NCBI GenBank assembly: GCA_021325375.1
Contig: JAJPHG010000024.1
Coordinates: 225,184-289,183 of the forward strand
Direction of reading: 5' to 3'
Source: Alphaproteobacteria bacterium
GTDB taxonomy: Bacteria > Pseudomonadota > Alphaproteobacteria > Micropepsales > Micropepsaceae
Length of the DNA stretch: 64,000 bases
Below the pieces are notes generated by a model. It saw only the letters and a list, made by a program, of their open reading frames with translations, was not told where the DNA came from and searched no databases. Shown here piece after piece: positions 50,909 through 58,137 of the stretch; position 1 is the first letter of the stretch; each line of letters begins with the position of its first letter. Both the position numbers and the translations under genes were made by a program.

Positions 50909-50931
50909 ATGAAATTTCATTTGCATTGACT
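50909..50931 (+). promoter_or_regulatory. Palindrome and -35-like box in the intergenic region
   Basis: Perfect 12-bp palindrome ATGAAATTTCAT (50909-50920) followed by TTGACT (50926-50931). A clear -10 is not seen. It could drive the structured RNA or small ORF downstream. Confidence 0.3.
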
Positions 50932-51062
50932 TGGGTCTTTCCCGGGCGGAGGATTTGGGCCGCTGCGGCGCCTCGCCGCTACCGCAATCGCCGCCGGAAG
51001 GCCGGCGGCGCGGCAGAGGCGAACCTCGCGCGACCGGTCAACGCAAAAAGAGGAGATTCCGC

Positions 51063-51125
51063 ATGGAAGACACTCCGCCGGGCATAGAACCGGGGCTCCG
51101 CTCCGGAGCCACGAAAGGCGCGTGA
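51063..51125 (+). CDS. Candidate 20-residue small ORF
   Basis: ATG 51063 with AGAGGAG ribosome site seven bases upstream; MEDTPPGIEP-led peptide, stop TGA 51123-51125. A GGCTCC/GGAGCC hairpin (51094-51110) lies inside it. It may be a leader peptide for the downstream structured RNA or pure chance; coding status cannot be decided from one sequence. Confidence 0.3.
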   Translation: MEDTPPGIEPGLRSGATKGA

Positions 51126-51162
51126 CGGCGCCGTTCGCCACCCAAAATCGAATCCGTGAAAG

Positions 51163-51265
51163 ACGGGAGCGATCCCGTGAAAAGACCCGTTAAGGGTGTT
51201 TTTGGAAGCCATGCTTCCGCGAAAAGGCGAAACCTCGCCGCGCAAAAGCGGCGAGGTTTTGTTTT
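51163..51265 (+). ncRNA. Candidate structured small RNA or leader ending in a terminator
   Basis: Four hairpins in a row: ACGGGA/TCCCGT around GCGA (51163-51178), ACCC/GGGT (51185-51197), GGAAGC/GCTTCC around CAT (51204-51218), then the terminator stem AACCTCGCCGC/GCGGCGAGGTT (51231-51258) and a T-rich tail. Such dense stem spacing is unusual for random high-GC sequence. I do not recognise a known RNA family. Confidence 0.4.
51231..51265 (+). terminator. Strong intrinsic terminator
   Basis: Eleven-base-pair stem AACCTCGCCGC/GCGGCGAGGTT with loop GCAAAA, followed by TTGTTTTG. It lies 118 bp before the first S53 gene, so it ends a transcript that is not that gene's mRNA, or acts as its attenuator. 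Confidence 0.8.
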
Positions 51266-51383
51266 GCGTACGGCGTCACGCCATTGTGGGTCATCGGCAC
51301 GATCTGCTAGAACGGCGATGAAGATGCGATGCATTTTCAACTGAATTCAAAAAACCAGACTGCTCCGAAGGAGGAAAAGACTC

Positions 51384-52568
51384 ATGCGTAGTTTTCTGTC
51401 GAAAGGGCTGTTGTCGGCCTTTGTCATGCTGGGTTTCGCGGCGGCCGCGAACGCCCAGGAAGTCGAGCATAGCGGCGGCGTCTATCACCGCGCCGTGTGC
51501 GGCCGGGTCGTGGGTCTCGCGGCACGCTGCCACGCCCATGTCGTGACCGACGCCGCGGGGCGCGAGATCGACGGCAAGCGCGGCGGCCGCGTCGCCGGCT
51601 ATGGCCCTGCCGATCTGAACCAGGCCTACGTCATCACCACGCCCGGCAGCTCGTCGACGATCGTGGCGATCGTGGATGCGTTCGGCTACGACAATGCCGA
51701 AGCCGATCTCGGCACCTATCGCACCAATTTCGGCCTGCCCGCCTGCACGACTTCGAATGGCTGCTTCAAGAAGCTGAACCAGAAGGGCCAGGCGAAGAAG
51801 TATCCCGCGCAAAACGTCGGCTGGGCGCAGGAATCCGCGCTCGACCTCGACATGGTCAGCGCCATGTGCCCGAACTGCAAGATCTACCTGATGGAGGCGA
51901 ACACCAATTCGCTCAAGAACCTCGCAGCGGCCGCGGCCGAAGCGGGCGTTCTCGGCGCGCATGTGATCTCCAACTCCTATGGCGGCGGCGACGGCAAGGG
52001 CACGAAGAAGTTCGACGCCTCCTACGCACAGGCCGGCGTCGCGGTGACGGCGAGCACGGGCGACAGCGGCTTCGGCGCGCAATATCCCGCAACCTCCGCC
52101 GGCGTCATCGCCGTCGGCGGCACGCGCATGACGCGCGACGCGGGCAGCCCGCGCGGCTTCGACGAGATCGCCTGGTCGGGCGGCGGCAGCGGCTGCAGCA
52201 AGGTCTATGCGAAGCCGGTTTGGCAGCTCGACACGGGTTGCCACAAGCGCATGGAGGCGGACGTCTCCGCCGTCGCCGATCCGGGCACGGGCGTTGCGGT
52301 CTACGGCCCGCACAACAACGGCATCTCCGGCTGGCAGGTCTTCGGCGGCACGTCCGTCTCGGCCCCGCTCGTCGGCGGCATCTTCGGCAACAACGGCGGC
52401 ATCGTGAACGCGGCGAGCACCCTCTATGCCCACACCGCCAACCTCAACGACATCACCTCGGGCAGCAACGGCACGTGCAGCCCGTCCTACTTCTGCACCG
52501 CCGGGCCCGGCTATGACGGCCCGACGGGTTTGGGCACGCCCAACGGCCTGACAGCGTTCGGCGAATAA
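51384..52568 (+). CDS. Secreted S53 (sedolisin) family serine-carboxyl peptidase, copy 1
   Basis: 394 residues with a signal peptide (residues 1-24) and a strong ribosome site. The catalytic set is visible: Glu150 and Asp154 in WAQESALDLDM, oxyanion Asp227 in TASTGDSGFG, nucleophile Ser324 in FGGTSVSAPLVGG, and a probable calcium-binding region near Asp356. It has a short N-terminal segment but not the large prodomain typical of sedolisins. Sedolisins act at acid pH; extracellular protein degradation is inferred. A near-identical layout follows downstream. Confidence 0.87.
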   Translation: MRSFLSKGLLSAFVMLGFAAAANAQEVEHSGGVYHRAVCGRVVGLAARCHAHVVTDAAGREIDGKRGGRVAGYGPADLNQAYVITTPGSSSTIVAIVDAFGYDNAEADLGTYRTNFGLPACTTSNGCFKKLNQKGQAKKYPAQNVGWAQESALDLDMVSAMCPNCKIYLMEANTNSLKNLAAAAAEAGVLGAHVISNSYGGGDGKGTKKFDASYAQAGVAVTASTGDSGFGAQYPATSAGVIAVGGTRMTRDAGSPRGFDEIAWSGGGSGCSKVYAKPVWQLDTGCHKRMEADVSAVADPGTGVAVYGPHNNGISGWQVFGGTSVSAPLVGGIFGNNGGIVNAASTLYAHTANLNDITSGSNGTCSPSYFCTAGPGYDGPTGLGTPNGLTAFGE

Positions 52569-52594
52569 GCTTAAGCCTGCATTCACGATGCGAG

Positions 52595-52627
52595 ACCCCG
52601 CCGGGAAACCGGCGGGGTTTTGTTTTT
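52595..52627 (+). terminator. Intrinsic terminator after the first S53 gene
   Basis: Stem ACCCCGCCGG/CCGGCGGGGT with loop GAAA followed by TTTTGTTTTT. It separates the two tandem S53 genes into different transcripts. Confidence 0.85.
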
Positions 52628-52635
52628 GCCTGACT

Positions 52636-52777
52636 TGTCATCCCCGGCCGAGCGCAGCGCGAGCTGCGCGAGGGAAAGGGGACCCAGGTGGAAAGAGCGA
52701 GACCGGTCTATCCACCTGGGTCCCCTTGACCTCGCATCGACGCTGCCGCGTCGATGCTCGCCGGGGATGACAGTGGA
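52636..52777 (+). repeat. R3 repeat element, copy 2
   Basis: About 142 bp with ends TGTCATCCCCGGCCGAGCG and GGGGATGACAGTGGAG, internal GACCCAGGTGGA/TCCACCTGGGTCCCC and CATCGACGC/GCGTCGATG words as in copy 1. Located between the tandem S53 genes. Confidence 0.85.
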
Positions 52778-52843
52778 GTTTTATTTTTACCCGTGTGCAT
52801 AGGTCATGATACAACCTTATGCCGAAGTGCCGGAGGGTAAACC

Positions 52844-54004
52844 ATGACAAGAATCCCGCATCTCGTTCTTCTCGCCACGCTCGCCTTGCTTTCCGGCGCG
52901 TCCGCGCGCGACGTCCAGCGCTCGGGCGCGGTCACCTCCGTCGCGGCGTGCGCGCACAAGGTGGGCCCGATCGCGACCTGCCATGCGCGCATCGTCGCCA
53001 CGCGCGACGGCGTCATCATCGTGGGCACCACGGCGCCGAGCGGCTACGGCCCCGGCGATCTGCGCGACGCCTACAAGATCACGGCCAACGGCAAGAATAC
53101 GACCATCGTCGCCGCGGTCACCGCCTACGGCTACACCAACGCCGAGTCCGATCTCGCCGTCTATCGCACGCATTTCGGCTGGCCGGCCTGCACGACCGCG
53201 AACGGCTGCTTCAAGAAGCTCAACCAGAGCGGCGCGCAGGGACCATACCCGGCGCAGAATCTCGGCTGGGCCCAGGAAGCAGCCCTCGACCTCGACATGG
53301 CGAGCGCGATGTGCCCGGCCTGCCAGATCTGGCTGATCGAGGCGAAGACGGCCTCGCTCGCCAACCTCGCCGCCTCGGTCGACACGGCAGCGTCGCTCGG
53401 CGCGCATGCGATCTCGAACTCCTATGGCAGCTCGGAGAGCGGCACCACGACGTATGAGAGCCACTACAACCATCTCGGCATCGCGATCACCGCGAGCGCG
53501 GGCGATGGCGGCTTCGGCAACCTCGAATTCCCCGCCACCTCGCCGCACGTGACCGCCGTCGGCGGCACGCATCTGGTGCGCGCGGCGAACGCGCGCGGCT
53601 GGACGGAGACCGCGCTCGCGGGCGGCGGCTGCAGCGCGATCTATGCCAAGCCCGCCTGGCAGACCGACACGGGCTGCACCAGGCGCACCATCGTCGACGT
53701 CGCAGCCGTGGCCGATCCTGCGACGGGCGTCGCGGTCTACGGCCCCGTCACCGCCACGACGTCGGGCTGGATGGTGTTCGGCGGCACCAGCGTGGGAGCG
53801 CCCATCATCGCCGGCGTCTATGGCGTGAACGGCGGCACGGTCACATACGGCAGCAACCCCTATGCGCATCCGGGCGCGCTGTTCGATATCGTCAGCGGCG
53901 GCGGCGGAAGCTGCACGCCCAGCTATCTGTGCAACGCCGGCCCCGGCTATGACGGCCCGACGGGCATGGGCACGCCGGACGGCGCGACGGCGTTCGGGCC
54001 ATAG
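52844..54004 (+). CDS. Secreted S53 (sedolisin) family peptidase, copy 2
   Basis: 386 residues, colinear with copy 1. Signal peptide about 1-20. Catalytic Glu145 and Asp149 in WAQEAALDLDM, Asp221 in SAGDGGFG, Ser316 in FGGTSVGAPIIAG. The C-terminal GPGYDGPTGMGTPDGATAFGP repeats the end of copy 1. The tandem arrangement points to local duplication followed by divergence; each has its own promoter region. A ribosome site GGAGGGTAA precedes the ATG. Confidence 0.87.
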   Translation: MTRIPHLVLLATLALLSGASARDVQRSGAVTSVAACAHKVGPIATCHARIVATRDGVIIVGTTAPSGYGPGDLRDAYKITANGKNTTIVAAVTAYGYTNAESDLAVYRTHFGWPACTTANGCFKKLNQSGAQGPYPAQNLGWAQEAALDLDMASAMCPACQIWLIEAKTASLANLAASVDTAASLGAHAISNSYGSSESGTTTYESHYNHLGIAITASAGDGGFGNLEFPATSPHVTAVGGTHLVRAANARGWTETALAGGGCSAIYAKPAWQTDTGCTRRTIVDVAAVADPATGVAVYGPVTATTSGWMVFGGTSVGAPIIAGVYGVNGGTVTYGSNPYAHPGALFDIVSGGGGSCTPSYLCNAGPGYDGPTGMGTPDGATAFGP

Positions 54005-54018
54005 GCGCTCGCAGCGGA

Positions 54019-54143
54019 TGGGTCATGCTTCGAGGCACCGCTTCGCGGTGCACCTCAGCATGACGCGTTTGCTTGTTGCAGTCGGCACGTCACCCTGAGG
54101 TGCGACCCCGGCCTTGTGCCGGGGGAGCCTCGAAGGGACGCAC
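54019..54143 (-). repeat. R2 repeat element, copy 4 (inverted)
   Basis: The halves appear in reverse order and strand compared with copy 1 (ATGGGTCATGCTTCGAGGCA at left, GAGCCTCGAAGGGACG at right), so the unit is inverted. It fills the space between the second S53 gene and the convergent monooxygenase. Confidence 0.83.
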
Positions 54144-54149
54144 CGTTGC

Positions 54150-56069
54150 TCAGCTCAGCACGAAATCCCCCGGGTCCGGCTTGATCGTCGCGTTCCAGTA
54201 GTCGACGAGCTTGAACGGCCAGTTCTGGCTGACGCGGCCGTGGGCGTTCTTGTACCAGCTCTTCGCATTGGGGACGCCCCAGGCCATCCTGAGGTTCTCG
54301 GCGTCGACGCGCGCGTTGAACGCGTCGTGGACGGAGCTCTTGACCTCCATCGTCGCGGCGCCGGTCTCGGCCAGCAGCTTCAGGCAATTGACGATGTAGC
54401 GCACGCTCGCTTCCGAGAAGAAGATGATCGAGCCGTTGACGACGATGTTGGTGTTGGGCCCGTAGATGGTGAAGAAGTTCGGGAACCCCGGCACCGTCAT
54501 GCCGAGATAGGCGCGCGCGTCACCCTTCCAGCGCTCATGCAGCTCCGCCCCGCCGCGGCCCACGATCTCGTACGTGCGCAGGAAGTCGCTGGCATGGAAG
54601 CCCGTGCCGTAGACGATGACGTCGACCGCGTGCTCCACGCCGTCCGCGGTGCGGATGCCATTGGGCGTGATCTCCTCGATGCCCGCGGTGATGAGATCGA
54701 CGTTCTGCCGCGCCAGCGCCGCCAGATACACGCCGTTGTCGCGCACCGAGCGCTTGGAGCCGAAGGGATAGTCCGGCGTAACCTTCTCGAGCAGGTCGGG
54801 GCGGGCCGGGATCTGCTCGCGCATCTTCTCGATCAGCAGCCCGCGCAGCATCTCGTTCATCGGCGACACCGCGCGCGAGGTGTCGTTCCACGCAGGGTCG
54901 ACCGCGACCGCGTCGAGGATGCCGTCGGTCAAGGTCCAGAACAGCCAGAAGCGGTACCACTTGCCGTAGGTCGGCACGTGCTCGAGCAGCCACTTCTTAC
55001 CGTCGGCGACCTTGTCGTGATAGTTCGGCGTCGGCCCCAGCCACGGCGCCGAGCGCTGGAAGACCAGGAGTTGATCTACCTTCGGCGCGATCTCGGGGAT
55101 CACCTGGAACGCGGTCGCGCCGGTGCCGATCACCGCGACGCGCTTGCCCGCGAGATCGACGTCATGGCGCCAGCGCGCCGTGTGGAACGCGGGGCCCTTG
55201 AACGTGTCGCGGCCCTTGATGTCGGGCAGCTTGGGCTGGTTGAGCTGGCCGACCGCGCTGATGACGGCGTTGGCGTCGAGCGTCTCGTGCCTGCCGTCCT
55301 TGGTCTTCACGCGCACGTGCCAATGCGCGGTCTTCTCGTCGAAGCGCGCCTCCTCGACCGTCGTCTCGAAGCGGATATGCGCGCGCAATCCGTACTTGTC
55401 GGCGATGCGGCGGAAATAATCGTGGAGCACGTCCTGCGTCGAGAAATGATAGGGAAAGGCGTGGTTCGGCTCGAAGGAGTACGAATACATGTGGTTGGGA
55501 TTGTCGACACGGCAGCCGGGATAGGCGTTCTCGTACCAGGTGCCGCCGACGTCGGCGTTCTTCTCGACGATGACGAACGGCACGCCCGCCTGTTGCAGGC
55601 GGATCGCGCAGAGCAGGCCCGACAGCCCCGCCCCGATGATCACCACGTTCATCTTCGCCGCGGCGGATTTGAGCTTGGGCGTGTCCCATTTGGGATCGCG
55701 CGTGTCCTCGACCGCGATGCCGAGCTCCTCTTTCAGGAACGGCACGTAGCGCTCGGGGATCTGGGCGCCGGCGATGAAGTCCATCATCCTGCGGATGGTC
55801 GCGAAGTCCGGCGGCGGCGGCAGGGGCTTGCCCGCCATGTGCGCGAGCATCGCCGCCTTCGCCATGTCGCGGATCGCCTGCTGCTTCTCGGCCGAAAAGC
55901 CGCCCTGCCCGTCGCCGAAGAAATCGTAGACGGGCTTCATGTCGTCGGTCAGATGGGCGGCGCTGCCCGTCAGATGCACCAGCGCCATCATCAGGCTGGG
56001 GATATGCGCGTCCTTCAGCGCCCAATCGAGAATTGCGGCATCGTCTTGCGGCTTGGCGGCGGCGCTCAT
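54150..56069 (-). CDS. Baeyer-Villiger-type flavin monooxygenase
   Basis: 639 residues (start MSAAAKPQ; an ATG three codons upstream is possible). A ~140-residue helical N-terminal extension precedes the FAD Rossmann VVIIGAGLSGLLCAIRL (from about 142). The type I Baeyer-Villiger fingerprint FKGPAFHTARW (about 290-300) is perfect, followed by the NADPH loop VAVIGTGATAFQV. It inserts oxygen next to a ketone using NADPH and O2. The substrate is unknown. The adjacent CoA transferase (minus strand, upstream) may be co-transcribed. Confidence 0.9.
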   Translation of the reverse strand: MSAAAKPQDDAAILDWALKDAHIPSLMMALVHLTGSAAHLTDDMKPVYDFFGDGQGGFSAEKQQAIRDMAKAAMLAHMAGKPLPPPPDFATIRRMMDFIAGAQIPERYVPFLKEELGIAVEDTRDPKWDTPKLKSAAAKMNVVIIGAGLSGLLCAIRLQQAGVPFVIVEKNADVGGTWYENAYPGCRVDNPNHMYSYSFEPNHAFPYHFSTQDVLHDYFRRIADKYGLRAHIRFETTVEEARFDEKTAHWHVRVKTKDGRHETLDANAVISAVGQLNQPKLPDIKGRDTFKGPAFHTARWRHDVDLAGKRVAVIGTGATAFQVIPEIAPKVDQLLVFQRSAPWLGPTPNYHDKVADGKKWLLEHVPTYGKWYRFWLFWTLTDGILDAVAVDPAWNDTSRAVSPMNEMLRGLLIEKMREQIPARPDLLEKVTPDYPFGSKRSVRDNGVYLAALARQNVDLITAGIEEITPNGIRTADGVEHAVDVIVYGTGFHASDFLRTYEIVGRGGAELHERWKGDARAYLGMTVPGFPNFFTIYGPNTNIVVNGSIIFFSEASVRYIVNCLKLLAETGAATMEVKSSVHDAFNARVDAENLRMAWGVPNAKSWYKNAHGRVSQNWPFKLVDYWNATIKPDPGDFVLS

Positions 56070-56109
56070 GCGTGGCATTCCCGAAATTGCGGCGAAGACA
56101 TCCTAACGC

Positions 56110-57213
56110 TCAACGCGGCTTCCAGGCGAGTGGGGCGAAGTTGACGTAGGGCGGCAGCGCAAGATCGGCCTGCGCCGGCTCGTCGCGGAACTTGATCGCC
56201 GGGCCGATGTGGCGATTGCCCGCCGCGTCGTCGAGCACCATGCCGCGTGCGGCCGTATTGGGGTCGTCGAACGCCTCTTTCAGGTTCTTGAGCGGCGCCC
56301 AGCACAGATCGACGGCCCCGAGGAACGCCTCCCATTGCGCACGCGTCCCGGCGCGGAACGTCTCGGTCAGGAATTCGATCAGCGGTTGCTGCGCGGGGCC
56401 GGGCTCCGAGGCCGCGAGCGGCGCCAGATCGGGACGGCCGAGCGCCGCGAACAGGTTCTCGCAGAATTTCCGCTCATTGCCCGCGAGCGCGATGTGGCCG
56501 CCGTCCTTCGTTTCATAGAGCCGGTTCATCGCCTGGCCGCCATAGTTGCGCATCTGGTGCGGCACCGGCGCCTTGTCCTCGCCCAGCACGCTGCCCGTGA
56601 CGTTCGGCGTCCAGGCGAGAAGCGCGTCGTACATCGCGACGTCGATATGGTCGCCCCTGCCCGTCTTTTCGCGCGCGACGAGCGCCATCAGGATCGCCGA
56701 CAGCGCGGTCAGCGACGCCGCCATGTCGGCGGCGACGAGATTGGGCATCGCGGGCGCCACGAGCGCTGCGGTGCCCGCAAGCGCCTGAACGGCGAGATCG
56801 TGGGCGGGCTTGTCGCGCAAAGGTCCGTCCTGCCCGAAGGCGGAGAGCGAGCAATAGACGATGCGCGGATTGCGCGCCGCGACCGCTGCGTATCCGATGC
56901 CGAGCCGGTCCACGACGCCGGGCCGGAACGCCTCCACGATCACATCGGCACCGTCCGCGAGATCCAGGAAGAACGCGTTGTGCTGCGCGTCCTTCAGGTC
57001 CAGCGCGACGGCGCGCTTGCCGCGCGCGATGTTGCGGAACCACACGCTGGTTCCGTCCGCGGCGCGCGCACCCATCGCACGCGTGGGCTCGCCGGTGCCG
57101 TTGGCGGGCTCGATCATGATCACGTCGGCGCCGTGATCGGCCATCGTCATCGTCAGATGCGGGCCGGGCAGGTATTGCGACAGGTCGAGGACGCGCAGGC
57201 CTGAGAGCTTCAT
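56110..57213 (-). CDS. Family III CoA transferase (CaiB/BaiF type)
   Basis: 367 residues starting MKLSGLRVLDLSQYLPGPHLTMTMADHGADVIMIEP. VALDLKDAQH is near 68, VIVEAFRPGVVDRLGIGY near 90, and the acyl-enzyme Asp lies in GRGDHIDVAMYDALLAW near 190. The transferase moves CoA between carboxylic acids. An ATG at 57225 is an alternative start. The monooxygenase gene starts 41 bp after its stop on the same strand, so both may act in one catabolic route. Confidence 0.9.
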   Translation of the reverse strand: MKLSGLRVLDLSQYLPGPHLTMTMADHGADVIMIEPANGTGEPTRAMGARAADGTSVWFRNIARGKRAVALDLKDAQHNAFFLDLADGADVIVEAFRPGVVDRLGIGYAAVAARNPRIVYCSLSAFGQDGPLRDKPAHDLAVQALAGTAALVAPAMPNLVAADMAASLTALSAILMALVAREKTGRGDHIDVAMYDALLAWTPNVTGSVLGEDKAPVPHQMRNYGGQAMNRLYETKDGGHIALAGNERKFCENLFAALGRPDLAPLAASEPGPAQQPLIEFLTETFRAGTRAQWEAFLGAVDLCWAPLKNLKEAFDDPNTAARGMVLDDAAGNRHIGPAIKFRDEPAQADLALPPYVNFAPLAWKPR

Positions 57214-57252
57214 GGTTGCCAACATCAGCGGAATCGTGCGAGCCAACTTGCC

Positions 57253-57942
57253 ATGAAACGCGCCGACTGGGACAGGCTCGCGGAAGAATTCGAGAGCGAG
57301 ACCTGCGATATCACCCGAGAAGAGAGCGCCGACACGGTGGCGCGCTTCGTGGCGCTGGCCAAGACGCCCAAGCGCGGCGCGGTGCTCGCCGATCTCGGCT
57401 GCGGCGTCGGCACCTTCATCGCGCGGTTCGGCGGCAGGTTCGCGCACATCCACGGCGTCGAGTTCGCGCCGCGCATCATCGCCCGCGCCAGGGCGCGCTG
57501 CGGCGACGATGTCGATTGGCTCAACATGGACATCCCGCGCGCCGCGGGGCGCATCGGCGGCCGCGCGCATCTCGCCGTCTGCATGAACGTCATCACGCAG
57601 TCGGGCGCCGCAAAGCGCGCGCGGATGTGGGAGAGCCTCGCCCATGTCACGCGCAGGCGCGGCTTCGCACTCGCCGTGGTGCCGTCGATGGAGTCCGAGC
57701 GCATGGTGGTCGAGGCCGGCGGCGAGCAGCGCTGGCGCAAGGGCGGCCTCGTGGAGCGCGACGGCATCTGGCAGAAGCATTACGAGCGCGCCGAGCTGGA
57801 AGAGATTTTCACGTCGCTCGGCTTCCGCGTGACGCGCATCGGCCGCGCGCGCTATCCCTGGAGCGTCGAAGGCCTGCGCGAGACGAAAGCGCGGCGTGAC
57901 AGGCGCCCCTGGGATTGGATCGCGCTGGCAAGGAAGAAGTGA
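57253..57942 (+). CDS. Class I SAM-dependent methyltransferase
   Basis: 229 residues. SAM motif I VLADLGCGVGTFIARFGGRF near residue 43, with GVEFAPRIIARARARC after it and the motif IV-like LAVCMNVITQSG near 118. No substrate-specific signature. It is divergent from the CoA transferase and followed ten bases later by R1 copy 6. Confidence 0.85.
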   Translation: MKRADWDRLAEEFESETCDITREESADTVARFVALAKTPKRGAVLADLGCGVGTFIARFGGRFAHIHGVEFAPRIIARARARCGDDVDWLNMDIPRAAGRIGGRAHLAVCMNVITQSGAAKRARMWESLAHVTRRRGFALAVVPSMESERMVVEAGGEQRWRKGGLVERDGIWQKHYERAELEEIFTSLGFRVTRIGRARYPWSVEGLRETKARRDRRPWDWIALARKK

Positions 57943-57951
57943 CCCAAAATG

Positions 57952-58125
57952 TCATGGCCCGCGAATGCGGGCCACCCAGCTAGGTTCTGCACGATGTTGC
58001 AATGATTCACGCGGAGGCGCGGAGGCGCGGAGGCTGAGTTTTTCTCCGCGACTCCGCGCCTCCGCGTAACCCTCTTTTTAGGAAAAGCAGGCGTCACCTG
58101 GGTGGCCCGCATTCGCGGGCCATGA
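57952..58125 (-). repeat. R1 repeat element, copy 6 (inverted)
   Basis: 174 bp with full inverted ends. The left edge continues CAGCTAGGTTCTGCACG and the right edge is preceded by AGGCGTCAC, marking inversion. The internal hairpin has arms ACGCGGAGGCGCGGAGG and CTCCGCGCCTCCGCGT, with covarying bases relative to copies 1 and 2. It lies between the convergent methyltransferase and gcdH. Confidence 0.9.
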
Positions 58126-58137
58126 CAATTTTTCCCG

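Larger units (their letters stand above)
50895..51383. other. 489-base region without a clear gene
   Basis: The largest gene-poor stretch in the window. It contains, in order, a palindrome with a -35-like box, a GC-rich segment, a 20-codon candidate ORF with a strong ribosome site, a series of four short hairpins ending in a terminator (51163-51265), and a remaining AT-richer lead with ribosome site AAGGAGGAAAAG before the first S53 protease. No protein family is recognised here. Confidence 0.6.

Noticed and set aside
51384..54004. The two S53 proteases as subtilisins (S8)
   Set aside because: The Glu-x3-Asp pair, the Asp of the GD(S/G)GFG loop and the GGTS serine define S53; the S8 Asp-His-Ser order is absent.
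9920..58125. R1 copies as a CRISPR array or rRNA-linked repeat
   Set aside because: They are dispersed singly over 48 kb, not in tandem with spacers, and no cas genes are present.
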